Shown here piece by piece: positions 1 through 9,300 of a stretch of DNA of 33,955 nt (position 1 is its first letter; every line of letters starts with the position of its first letter). Origin of the DNA: Flavobacteriaceae bacterium (GTDB lineage: Bacteria > Bacteroidota > Bacteroidia > Flavobacteriales > Weeksellaceae); NCBI GenBank assembly GCA_031277475.1, contig JAITMJ010000094.1, positions 1 to 33,955 of the forward strand, written 5' to 3'. Made by a program: the position numbers and the translations under genes. Below the pieces are notes generated by a model. The model made no database searches. It saw only the letters and a list, made by a program, of their open reading frames with translations, and was not told the DNA's origin.

Positions 1-803
1 AAAAAATCATGGAAGAATTGCGGGAAATTTTTTCGCGTTTTATTTTTCGCCTGCTCTTTTCCGAAAAATTTTTCGCGTGGCACGGCGTGGGGTAGGGTTT
101 TTAAGGATTGACTAATTACTGGCAGTTCACTCGCTTTTTTTGCCGTTTTTTGTACAATCTTACCTGCGGTATACGCATCATCTGCGGGTCCGGGGGTCAA
201 CAAAGATGCCACTATCAATACAATATCTGCAAACGTTTCGCCACTTTTATACTCCTCACTATTACTGTTTCTTTCTTTAATCTTGGCATCCCTTTCATCA
301 GCAAGTTCGCTATATGATTTAGAAGAACCCTCTGGTCCCGAAGAGTGCCACCTTCCTGTATCTAAAGTAGATTGCCTGTCCATTGGAAATAATGTTTCAT
401 AAAAACCTTTCCAAAATTCTGTTTGCTTCCCATTCGGGTCAATATATCGTATAGGATTCTGATAAGTATAAATATACGCATTCAGGTTTCCGGAATAGAA
501 CACTCCGCCGTTGTGTTGTCCATCTCCGTAAAACTCGGTTTCTGCTACGGGATTGTATATTGCCAGCGGGTCCACACTCAACCATATTGAAGTTCTCGGG
601 TCGTAGTATCTCGCTCCGTAATAGTATAATCCCGTACTTTCATCCAATTCCTTGCCGTTGTATTTATACACATTATCATAATCTCCGGAAGTTTGTTCCA
701 TCAGCATTTCACCAAACGGCATGTATTCGTACCAGTTTGTAGCATTTCCGTTTTGGTTGGTAATCGTGCTGCTGCTTCCCAGATGGTCGGGGTGTATTTT
801 ATT
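1..803 (-). pseudogene. Orphan Rhs C-terminal tip cassette, runs off the left edge
   Basis: An open frame on the minus strand begins directly after a TAA at 804-806 and stays open to the window edge, so its 3' end is not seen. It starts with the Rhs core motif HPDHLGSSS, continues through GLYYYGARYYDPRTSIWLS and DPLA, and ends its core near IRYIDPNGK. A new domain follows, starting TEFWKGFYETLFP, with a short hydrophobic stretch (ADIVLIVASLLTPGP). There is no signal peptide, no YD repeats and no obvious start; the first in-frame ATG is at 722, inside the core, and a CTG lies at 782. This is a silent C-terminal cassette of the kind found downstream of full-length Rhs genes. The toxin activity cannot be assigned because the end is missing. 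Confidence 0.75.
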
Positions 804-869
804 TTAAAGAACCTCTAATCTTTTTGTTAAAATGTGCCGTTTTGTCAGTAGATTTTTTTGCGTTATGTG

Positions 870-898
870 TTCGAGACGTGTTCGAGATGTCTTCGAGA
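870..898 (+). repeat. Triple TTCGAGA direct repeat, 11-bp period
   Basis: The 7-mer TTCGAGA occurs at 870-876, 881-887 and 892-898, exactly 11 bp apart, which is close to one helical turn. It lies between two cassettes and away from any coding sequence. It could be a protein-binding array or a decayed coding remnant; the sequence alone does not decide. Confidence 0.55.
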
Positions 899-1020
899 AA
901 ACTCCGTTTTGGAACTTTATAACGTTTACTCTTTTTCTGACATATTGGCAGGTGATATTTTTAGTTTTATTGCTTAGGAAATTAGGAAATATTTTGATAT
1001 AAACTTTATGTTTTTTTATT

Positions 1021-1052
1021 TGCAGCCATACGAAAGGATTCGTGCGGCAGCA
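1021..1052. repeat. Imperfect palindrome / hairpin
   Basis: An inverted repeat with an AGGA loop (1035-1038). The stem runs from TGC at 1021 to GCA at 1052, with about 12 pairs including one G-T and two mismatches. It sits just past the end of the immunity gene read on the minus strand. No T-run follows on either side, so it is a weak terminator candidate, and a REP-like palindrome is equally possible. Confidence 0.45.
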
Positions 1053-1094
1053 GGGGTGTTGATGACTTGGAATAGAAACAAGAACATGATTAAG

Positions 1095-1580
1095 CTACTC
1101 CAAATCTTTCTCATCTATTTTGTAATACTCCTCATTGTTGATTTTTATGTGTTTTTTATCAAACACTGTTATGTAGCAAGGTTCTAATTCTTGCGGGTTT
1201 TCTTCGGGGATTTCTTTTAATGTACCATCATCTATATAAAACACATAAAAATCCATTCCTAATCCGCCTATTTCAATATTCCCCCCCTCCAATACTATTC
1301 TGGAGGTAATAGTAAAATACAAGGAGTCTTTAACTAAACGATATTTTCCCTTTAACCCAACGAGCATTCGTACATCTTCTTTGGGATTTGCCAAATTCAA
1401 AACAAAAGTCCCGTCTTTTGAGAAAACAAAGTTTTGAAGTAAACCCGCACCGACAATATTATAATCTTGTTGCCAAGTTCCGATAATATCATTTGGTTCA
1501 AGATAATTTTCTTTTTCTTGCTGTGCATAAGATTGCACAGAAAATAGTATTAATGCTGTTAAAAAAATTGTTCGTTTCAT
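1095..1580 (-). CDS. Exported lipocalin-like protein, probable immunity protein of the 1606-2628 toxin tip
   Basis: The protein has 161 residues. Residues 1-20 are a clear Sec signal peptide (MKRTIFLTALILFSVQSYAQ, cut before QEKEN), so the mature protein is periplasmic or outside the cell. The mature part has alternating beta-type segments, including DIIGTWQQDY, FSKDGTFVL and LKGKYRLVKDSLYFTI, which resemble small lipocalin-like domains in which GTW opens the first strand. It starts 25 bp after the stop of the toxin tip on the same strand, the usual place for a cognate immunity gene. The exported location matches a toxin predicted to act on the cell wall. The immunity role is inferred from position; no known immunity family was recognised. 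An unrelated lipocalin-like stress protein is the alternative. Confidence 0.7.
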   Translation of the reverse strand: MKRTIFLTALILFSVQSYAQQEKENYLEPNDIIGTWQQDYNIVGAGLLQNFVFSKDGTFVLNLANPKEDVRMLVGLKGKYRLVKDSLYFTITSRIVLEGGNIEIGGLGMDFYVFYIDDGTLKEIPEENPQELEPCYITVFDKKHIKINNEEYYKIDEKDLE

Positions 1581-1605
1581 TGTAATATTGTATTATATAT
1601 TTGTT

Positions 1606-2607
1606 TCAGTGTAATATTATTCCTCTTGGTGAAGGTATTGCTGGCATGGGTTTTATTATATGTACTTCCTGTATTTCAGTCACATTACGAATAGGACCTC
1701 CTGATTTTGGAGTAACATTAGGATTTAAAGTATAATATTTGACTTGAGATAATTGCTTTTTTGAAAAAACATTACTAATGGATTTAAACCCATTTCTAGC
1801 ACCCACATTTGCCGTTTCTCCCTTGGCTATATTGTCTCCAACCGAAAAAGAGCCGACATGTCCGTGTCCACCCGGATTTTCCCAACCATACAATGCCAAA
1901 CTTCCATTTTTTGCTGCTGCTCTGGCTTCATTCAATGTTGCGCTTTGTAATGTTAATGTATTTGCAAATTGAGGTGTCATGTCATTTGCTAATCCTGCAA
2001 TATTAAGCGAAGAAGAATTATCTGTTGCAGAAACTACGGTTTTTAAAATATTTTGGGTAGCAAAATTACAATAAGTTGCTCCGTCAGGCTCTAATGAAGG
2101 ATTTGACAAATTCAGGTTTTGCTGTTCCTGTATGGCTGTGCTCAGATTTACTGTATTTTCACCCCCTTGTTCCTCATCAAAATAAGAAAATTCATAATGT
2201 AAAGAGTGTTTATCTCCTGTTTGTTGAAATACAGCATTGGAACCATCTTCAACATGTTTAACCAATTCTCCCGCTTTGTTTAGAAAATCCGTTTTAACAC
2301 CTTTCCCCTCCATCCCCGTTGGATCCACAAAAACAATCGGATTATTAAACGTGTACACATACGGCGAGAAGTTCGGATATTTCTCCGCCAGCGGATCCAC
2401 ACTCAACCATATTGAAGTTCTCGGGTCGTAGTATCTCGCACCATAGTAATAAAGTCCTGTAGATTCGTCCAATTCTTTCCCGTTATACTTGTAAACATTA
2501 TCATAATCCCCACTCGTTTGTTCCATCAGCATTTCACCAAACGGCATGTATTCGTACCAATTGGTGGCATTTCCTGTAGAATTAGTAATTACACTACTAC
2601 TTCCCAA
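1606..2607 (-). pseudogene. Orphan Rhs tip cassette with papain/CHAP-like peptidoglycan-hydrolase domain
   Basis: The frame is open from 2628, just after a TAA at 2629-2631, and has no start of its own; 333 codons remain if read from the TTG at 2607. Residues 1-98 are the Rhs core (YEYMPFGEMLMEQTSGDYD, GLYYYGARYYDPR, VDPTGM). Residues 100-333 are the toxin. Its motif DGATYCNFATQ places a likely nucleophile at Cys180, and GGHGHVGSF offers His250, with an EARAAAKNGSLALYGW segment in between. This order (C-N, helix, EA..AA..G, GHV) is that of NlpC/P60- and CHAP-type cysteine amidases and peptidases. I infer a cell-wall-cleaving toxin. The 5' truncation makes it a silent cassette that would need recombination into the full-length Rhs gene, although weak translation from the TTG is possible. 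Confidence 0.75.
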
Positions 2608-2631
2608 ATGGTCGGGGTGTATTTTATTTTA

Positions 2632-2725
2632 AAGAACTTCTATTTCTTGTAAAGATACATTTTTATTTTTCTTTTGTAATGCTGATGGTTAAAGGAAACC
2701 AACACGTTTGGAACATGACCCATTC
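2632..2725. other. Short spacer upstream of orphan cassette
   Basis: AT-rich DNA between the lipoprotein gene and the orphan cassette. I see no consensus TAnnTTTG box that would drive the cassette. Its edge next to the cassette (about 2632-2655) resembles positions 807-830 beside the other orphan. Confidence 0.4.
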
Positions 2726-3370
2726 TTATGGATATTCAAAACCAAAAATTATTTTGTATGTTTTATTATCTCTCAAATAAAATTTTTCGAAATAGCCGGG
2801 CATATTATATCTCTGCAAAAATGGAGTATTCATGTCATTAATTTGATATTCAATTAATAAATCATCACCAATTTGTTTTTCTGTGTAGCTAATCCCTTTT
2901 TTATTGATTATTTCTTCAAAAGAACTTCCTAACCCTAAAGAACTTTCTGTTTTTATACTTTCATAATCGGTATGATATACGTATAAAGACTCCAGTTTCA
3001 TATCATCAACGAAATAACCTATTTCAAAACATTCAAAACTATTTTTTGTTCCTCCCTCATATTGGTATGCAATTAGATATTCTTTTTTTGACTTATTAGA
3101 AAAAATAACAATAGGTGATTCTCTAATCCAAATTTCAGATTTTAATTCTGATTTATTGTAAAATCTATCTGTCGAAGTATAATCTTGCAAATACAAAACA
3201 TTGTTTATTGTACTATCCGGTTGATAAATTATTCTATTTTCTTTTTTTTGTTTATTATTTTCTTGTAAACCAGTATCATTTTTAGAAGTATTACAAGAAA
3301 CTAATAAACAAATCATCAAATAATAACAATGTCTATTCCCCCACACTTTTATATTTTGTTTTTCTTCCAT
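2726..3370 (-). CDS. Putative lipoprotein, probable immunity protein of the full-length Rhs toxin
   Basis: The protein has 214 residues. The N-terminus has a basic region (KQNIKVWGNRH), a hydrophobic stretch and a lipobox-like LVSC with the acceptor cysteine at residue 26, so it is predicted to be a lipoprotein facing the periplasm. The rest is a mixed soluble domain with no family I recognise. The start overlaps the last 38 bp of the Rhs gene, which suggests translational coupling and a toxin-immunity pair. A lipid-anchored immunity protein fits a toxin tip aimed at peptidoglycan. A later start at residue 19 would leave a signal without its basic region, so the first ATG is preferred. Family and mechanism of inhibition are unknown. 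Confidence 0.7.
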   Translation of the reverse strand: MEEKQNIKVWGNRHCYYLMICLLVSCNTSKNDTGLQENNKQKKENRIIYQPDSTINNVLYLQDYTSTDRFYNKSELKSEIWIRESPIVIFSNKSKKEYLIAYQYEGGTKNSFECFEIGYFVDDMKLESLYVYHTDYESIKTESSLGLGSSFEEIINKKGISYTEKQIGDDLLIEYQINDMNTPFLQRYNMPGYFEKFYLRDNKTYKIIFGFEYP

Positions 3371-6300
3371 TATTGTTTGGATTACCGAATATATTAATAT
3401 TTGTTGGTACTGCTTTTTGGTATTTTAAAACCCAATTTAAATTATCTCTAAATCCCTTGAGGTCTGTAGCACTTCCTGATAGACCTATACACCCTTCCGT
3501 ACCTTCACTTCTTCCGTCGGGATGAAGTCTTAAATCGGTTCTTCCCGTACTAAATAGGGGATTTAAATGAAAACTATATCCCACACCATCTTTGTTCATT
3601 CCTTCGTGGTACCATCCTGTAGGGCTTCTATCGAAATAATTATTAACCGTATAATCTCCATTTTCAGGTGCACCATTTCCAAAACCTCCTGCGACCCCCT
3701 CATAACTCTTATCCATAACTCTTTTAGCTCCGCTTGCGAATGTTGCTGTAATTTTTATTGTAACATCTCCTAATTTATTATTTCCTTCTCTCATAGCACC
3801 ATCAATAGAAATACTTGCACTTGAAAATTCATCATAAGTCATTTTCTTATTTGTACCATATTGCTCTAATACCATATTGTTAACCTTTGTTCCATTGCTT
3901 AAAGTAACATTATTCCAATCTCTGATTCTTTCGTAAGAGGTACCTCTATAAATTTCCCCTTCCTTTAATACACCTTTCTTTTTATAATTTTCAGAAGTAA
4001 CATTTTTTCTCCAAGTAATATCTCCATTTTTACTCTCTACCCAATCCATTCCATCCGGATCAATCAACATCACCGGATTATTCATCGTGTACACATACGC
4101 CCCCACATTCGGATATTTTTCCGCCAGCGGATCTACACTCAACCAAATACTCGTTCTCGGGTCGTAGTAACGTGCGCCATAATAGTATAATCCTGTAGAT
4201 TCATCTAACTCTTTTCCGTTGTATTTGTAAACATTATCGTAATCTCCACTCGTTTGTTCCATCAGCATTTCGCCAAATGGCATATATTCGTACCAATTTG
4301 TGGCGGCACCATTTTGGTTGGTAATCGTGCTGCTGCTACCCAAATGGTCGGGGTGTACCCAGTAAGTTTGGTATTTCAACTGTTCCGTGGGTTGGTTTAT
4401 CATGCAATTATCTAATTGGAACGCGTGCCAAAACTCGCAAACTTTGCCGTTGTTTAGGGCAATTATATAGCCATTCATCAACTTATCTACGCATACTTGG
4501 TTATTCTCATTTTTAAATATTTCTACCTGTTTTAGCACGGCTTCGCTGCACATTTGTTCTGTTTCTAATGTATTGCCCGCATTTCCGGCGTTTTGGCTTC
4601 CCCAATCTATCGGCGGGTTTCCTGCGGCGGCGGCAAGTTGGTTTGCCTCGGTTTTTAGGACTACGGAAAGTGCTGTAAGTTCGGAACTTCCGGTAAATTC
4701 AAAGCCGTGGGTGGGGATGCCGCTTACGCGGGCGGCTACTTTGTTTGCACCGATGTAGTAGTGTTTGCTCAGTTGCTGTCCGTTCAGCACTACATAACCG
4801 TTCGGGTAGTAGGTGTACGCGCCCATAACGGTGGCAGGCGGTAGCGGATCTCCGTTGGTGTTCATTGTTCTTATGGCTCCTTCACTTTTCAAGGTGCGTT
4901 CTCCGCCTGCGTCATAAATGTAATGGTGCAATGCTCCGCTTTCGGAGATGCCTTTCAAGCGGTTGGCAAAATCCCAGAACAGACGGCGTTTTATGGTATG
5001 TTCGGGAATCTCGTTTGGATTGTAGATGATGTTCTGCTCTATTTGGGTCATATTTCCGTTGCCGTCGTAGGTATAATAGTCCGTAACGAGGGGCGTTATA
5101 ACCGTAACTCCTGTGGTTCCGCAATCCCAAGGCGTAGAGAAATTGTTAATCGGATTGAATGTGATGGAAGAAACGGCGTTGGGGTGGTTGGTATCATTGT
5201 AAGAATACGCGGCGTTGTCTCCGGAAGCGGGCGGTTTTTGGCACGCCCCGACATTATATGTTTTCCAACGGGAGTTTTTGGTCGCGATGCCGTGCATATC
5301 GTTGTACTGCATATCGAGTTGATAGTACTTTTTATTGGTTTCTCCTGTGGCTTTGATGACGGATTGCTTCAAGCGGTTGAAGCCGTCATAAGTAAAGGTT
5401 TTTTCGGAACCGATGGAGATGTCTCCGGTTACTGCTCCGTTTGTGGTCGGAACGGCGGTAATCATATTGGTGATGTTTCCGTCTTTATCAAAGGTGTATT
5501 GGTTTCGTCTGATGTCTTGATTAGTGCTTTTGACGAGTGCCAATTCGTTCATTCTGCCCCAAACGTCGTAGGTGTATTGGGTTTTGGTTCCGTTTCCGGC
5601 AGTGATTTCTTTGGTTTGATCATTATAATCATACAAAATATTGGAGATGATTGGTTGCTGTGTCGCAGTTCCGGGTGCTTTGCTTTTGATGTTTTCCAAA
5701 TAGCCGAAAGCGTTGTAGTTGTAGTAAACTTCTTCGCTGTCGGGATAGACGATTTTGTTGATTCGGTTGAAGGTATCAAACGTGTATTGGGTTACGAAAA
5801 CTTTTGACCGCACATTCGGAGCGGTGATAAAGCGTTTATCTTCCACCTTTTGCCCGAGTTTGTTGTATTTAAACATTTGGATGCCGGTGTGGTCGGTTAC
5901 TTTTATCAATCTTCCGGCACCGTAGTCGGCGGCTCCTGCGTTTCCGTATTCGTAGGTTACGTTGTAGTCCGGATAAGCGGTTTTTATCAATCTGTTGAAG
6001 GTGTAGGTATGGGTTATTTTTTTGTTCAAACCGCGCAAGACTTCGTCGTCCATAGAAACGAGGTTGTTGTTGAAATCGTATTCGTAGTTTGTGGTTCCGG
6101 CATCGGGATGTTTTTCGGAAGTTCTTCTTCCCAACTGATCGTAAGTATATTGTGTTTTGTTTCCGTTTTGGTCTGTTACTTCGACGAGTTGGCTGAGAAC
6201 ATCGTATTTATAAGTCGTCCAAAGGATTTTTCCGTCTCCGGTTTGGCTTGTGGCTATGGTTCTGCCTTTTTCGTCGGTATAAACGGTGGAAATCAAACCT

Positions 6301-9300
6301 TTCGGCGAAATGGTTTTTTTGGTGAATCGGGTAACATTGTTTTTGTCTTGTCCGAATCCGTATTGGGTTGTGGTAACGAGGTCTTGGGTTCCGGCATCCG
6401 TAAGCACGCCTTTTTGGATAGCTTTTACGGGTCGGTTGAGTTCGTCGTATTTATAGGTGATGTAGTGGTCTTTGAAGTCATCGTAATTCAGCATATCATC
6501 TACATCATAGTTAAAAAATTCACTCAACGTTTCTTTTATATCTCCTTCATTATATCCCGCCAAACTGTTTACATAAGACATCGTTACTCTGCCTTTCACG
6601 TCTTTAATTGGAGCGTAAGTGGTGGCGTACATATAGTTGCCCGCCGTTCCGCCGATTGGTTTTTTGGCTGCCCGTTCTTCACCCCAAAGATTGGTATATA
6701 CGCTGCTGAAATAGTTCAGAGAAGGCGTTACGCCGTTCACAGTCGGGGCTTTTCTTTCGGTAACGGCTCTTAACATATTAATAATTCCATAAGTTTCGAG
6801 GACTTTGCTGTAATAATACATTTTTATCGTCCAATCGTTATCGGTCGGGGATTTGTATTGTGTGATTCGCCCGAAAGAATCATAAGTGTATGCAGATGTT
6901 GCACCATTAATATCGGTAATGGTTTTCGGCAAACCGAACAGGTAATTATTATCGTAAGTCGTGCTGCTGCTGTAGCCTCTGGCATCGGATATTTTGGTAA
7001 TGTAGGTGTGATGGGTCGGGTCAAAAGTGTATTGATAATACATCCTGTCGGTTTCCGTTTGTCCTTGATTTTTCGGGAAAATGGATTTGGTGAGGTTTCC
7101 GTAGGCATCGTATTCATAATTATACTCGGCATAATCGTTTCCGATAAAGCGTTTAATGCTTGTGATGCCGCCTTTGGAATCTATATCGGTTTGGGATTTC
7201 CTTAAAACCGTATTTCCGGAATTGGTTACGATGTGTTCCTGCGGAATCCCCCCGACATTTTGGGAAGTAACGGGATGATAAGCAATGAAAACTTTCAAGT
7301 CGTCTGCTGTTGTTGCGGGGTCTCCCATATCTGTGTAGCGCACGACGTTTCCATATTTATCATATTCATTGACGATGGAAACTTGCGTTTTTTCGTGGAA
7401 ACTATTGCCGGAATACTCTATGACTTTGGTTTCTGTTTTATACAAAAACGGAATGATTCTGCCGATGTCTTTGTATTGCGGTTCGGTTTGGTTGTCGGTG
7501 AGAACATAAGTGCTGTCGGTTTTGTTAAAATATCTGTAAGTATAGTTTACCCTTTGTCTTATTCTATTTTCATCAATACTGTCAATCACATAAGTAGATT
7601 TTACCAATCCTTTTTTATAGAAATATTTTCTTACGCTTGAGGCGTTGTATGGCACATAAAAATCGGATGAACCATTATAATTGGTTTCGTATTCGGTAAC
7701 TTGTGTGATGCCTTTCTCCGGCAAACTGGAATGAGGACTTTGAGCAATGGTTTTCACGATTCCGAAGCCCAAGAAACTGCGTTCCCTTCTGTCTTGAACA
7801 CCGTTTTCATATTCAAAATAAAAAGTTTCATAAGGTTGGCCGGGAAAGTCTTTTGCCCAAAGTATATCCATATTGTCAGGAAACTCTTTGCTGACTTCCA
7901 ATTTTACAAGTGCTTTTTTGGTGAAAGGCATTTGGTAGGTGTTGCCTATTTTTGTTTTGGATTTCGGGTTAATGTCATCATAAGTCATTTTTATTCTTCC
8001 CCTCAACGGATTTGTGATGCTTTCAAGAAGGTTTATTCCGCCTGCTTCGTTGGGGATTACGGTCATCTCTGTTTCGGTTTCGGAAAAGAGAATGTCCGGC
8101 AGTCCGTCTCCGTTGAAATCCCGCAGATCTACGGTTTGGCGGTTTGTGGATTTGTCACCGCCACCGCCTCCGGAAATACAAAATTTTGGACCGGGTCCCA
8201 GACCGAAAAAGGCACCAAAAGTGAAACAAAGAGAGGCATAGGCGTTAGGACCGAAAGAATTTTGCTGATTTTTTCCTATTTCACCTTCTTGTCCTTCGAC
8301 AAAACCTATTTTCCCGATATCAATACCGTTAGGGCTTATTCTCTCTCCGGTATTGACATACAAATAAAAATGTTCATCGGATTTTTGCAGTTTGTCTAAT
8401 AGTCCGTCTCCGGTCATATCCGTAAATATAACTTTTGTGTTGGAGGATGAGAAATTTTTACCCACACCGGCAACCACACTTCCATTCCATAAACTGACTC
8501 CGCCGCCGCCGGATAAGACGAGAGTTCCATTTTTAAACGTATCGGATCCTCCTATATTCCAATTAGAATCATGCACAAAATCTTTCCCGTTGTTTATATA
8601 TACATTGCTTCCTTGTATGTAATCCATCATTCCATCTCCGTTGATGTCTAACCAAATATTTTCATTTCTGGATTCGGCACCTCCAAGAGTAGCACTCAAA
8701 CTTGCTCCTGCGGCAGAAAAAGGAGACCCCATTTGGGAATAGAACTCTCCTGATGAATTAAATCCTATCGTTAAAGTATTACTGTTTTTTTCGGGATTAA
8801 TCTTTTTGGAAACAGAAAGACCGATAGAACCATTAACGGTTTTGTTTCTTATGGTCTTATCTCCTATGGTTGTATAATCAGTCAGCGCACCAAGTAAATT
8901 GGTTTTATAATACCTGTTTCCAACAATAATGTCCGGATATTGATCTCCGTTAAAATCCTGAAAAAACTGGTTGGTATTGTCTTTTGAATAGCCGCCGCTT
9001 ATACTTGCAATCAGAAAACTACCATAAGCATTGAGGCTGTTCCCTTGTGAGTGCATAACAATAGCTCTTGGTTTGGCGGTAACAATAATCGGTTCTCCTT
9101 CAAAGGTTTCCGAAGGTTTGTGAACCATCAAATTGTAGGGTTGCATATATTCTCTACTTATGAAAGCGGATTCCGTAGGAGAAGTATAGTTTTCATTTTT
9201 AGCATCTACTGATAGTGGCGTGAAATATCGATTGTTAATCTGGCTATTGATATAGTTCAATATACAATCTTCATAATTAGGATCATCGGGATTGCTTCCG

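Larger units (their letters stand above)
807..1094. other. Intergenic spacer between orphan cassette and immunity gene
   Basis: No credible gene is seen in this stretch. It holds a triple 7-mer repeat (870-898) and a strong hairpin (1021-1052), listed separately. The first 25 or so bases resemble the DNA just outside the second orphan cassette (2632-2660), so the cassette homology extends a little beyond the coding boundary. Confidence 0.5.

Noticed and set aside
4923..5807. Long plus-strand open frame opposite the Rhs gene (also 5850-6773 and 7701-8399)
   Set aside because: It lies wholly within the Rhs coding sequence, has repetitive Val/Gly/Phe-rich composition mirroring the YD and FG-GAP repeats, and shows no domain. 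These are antisense shadows.
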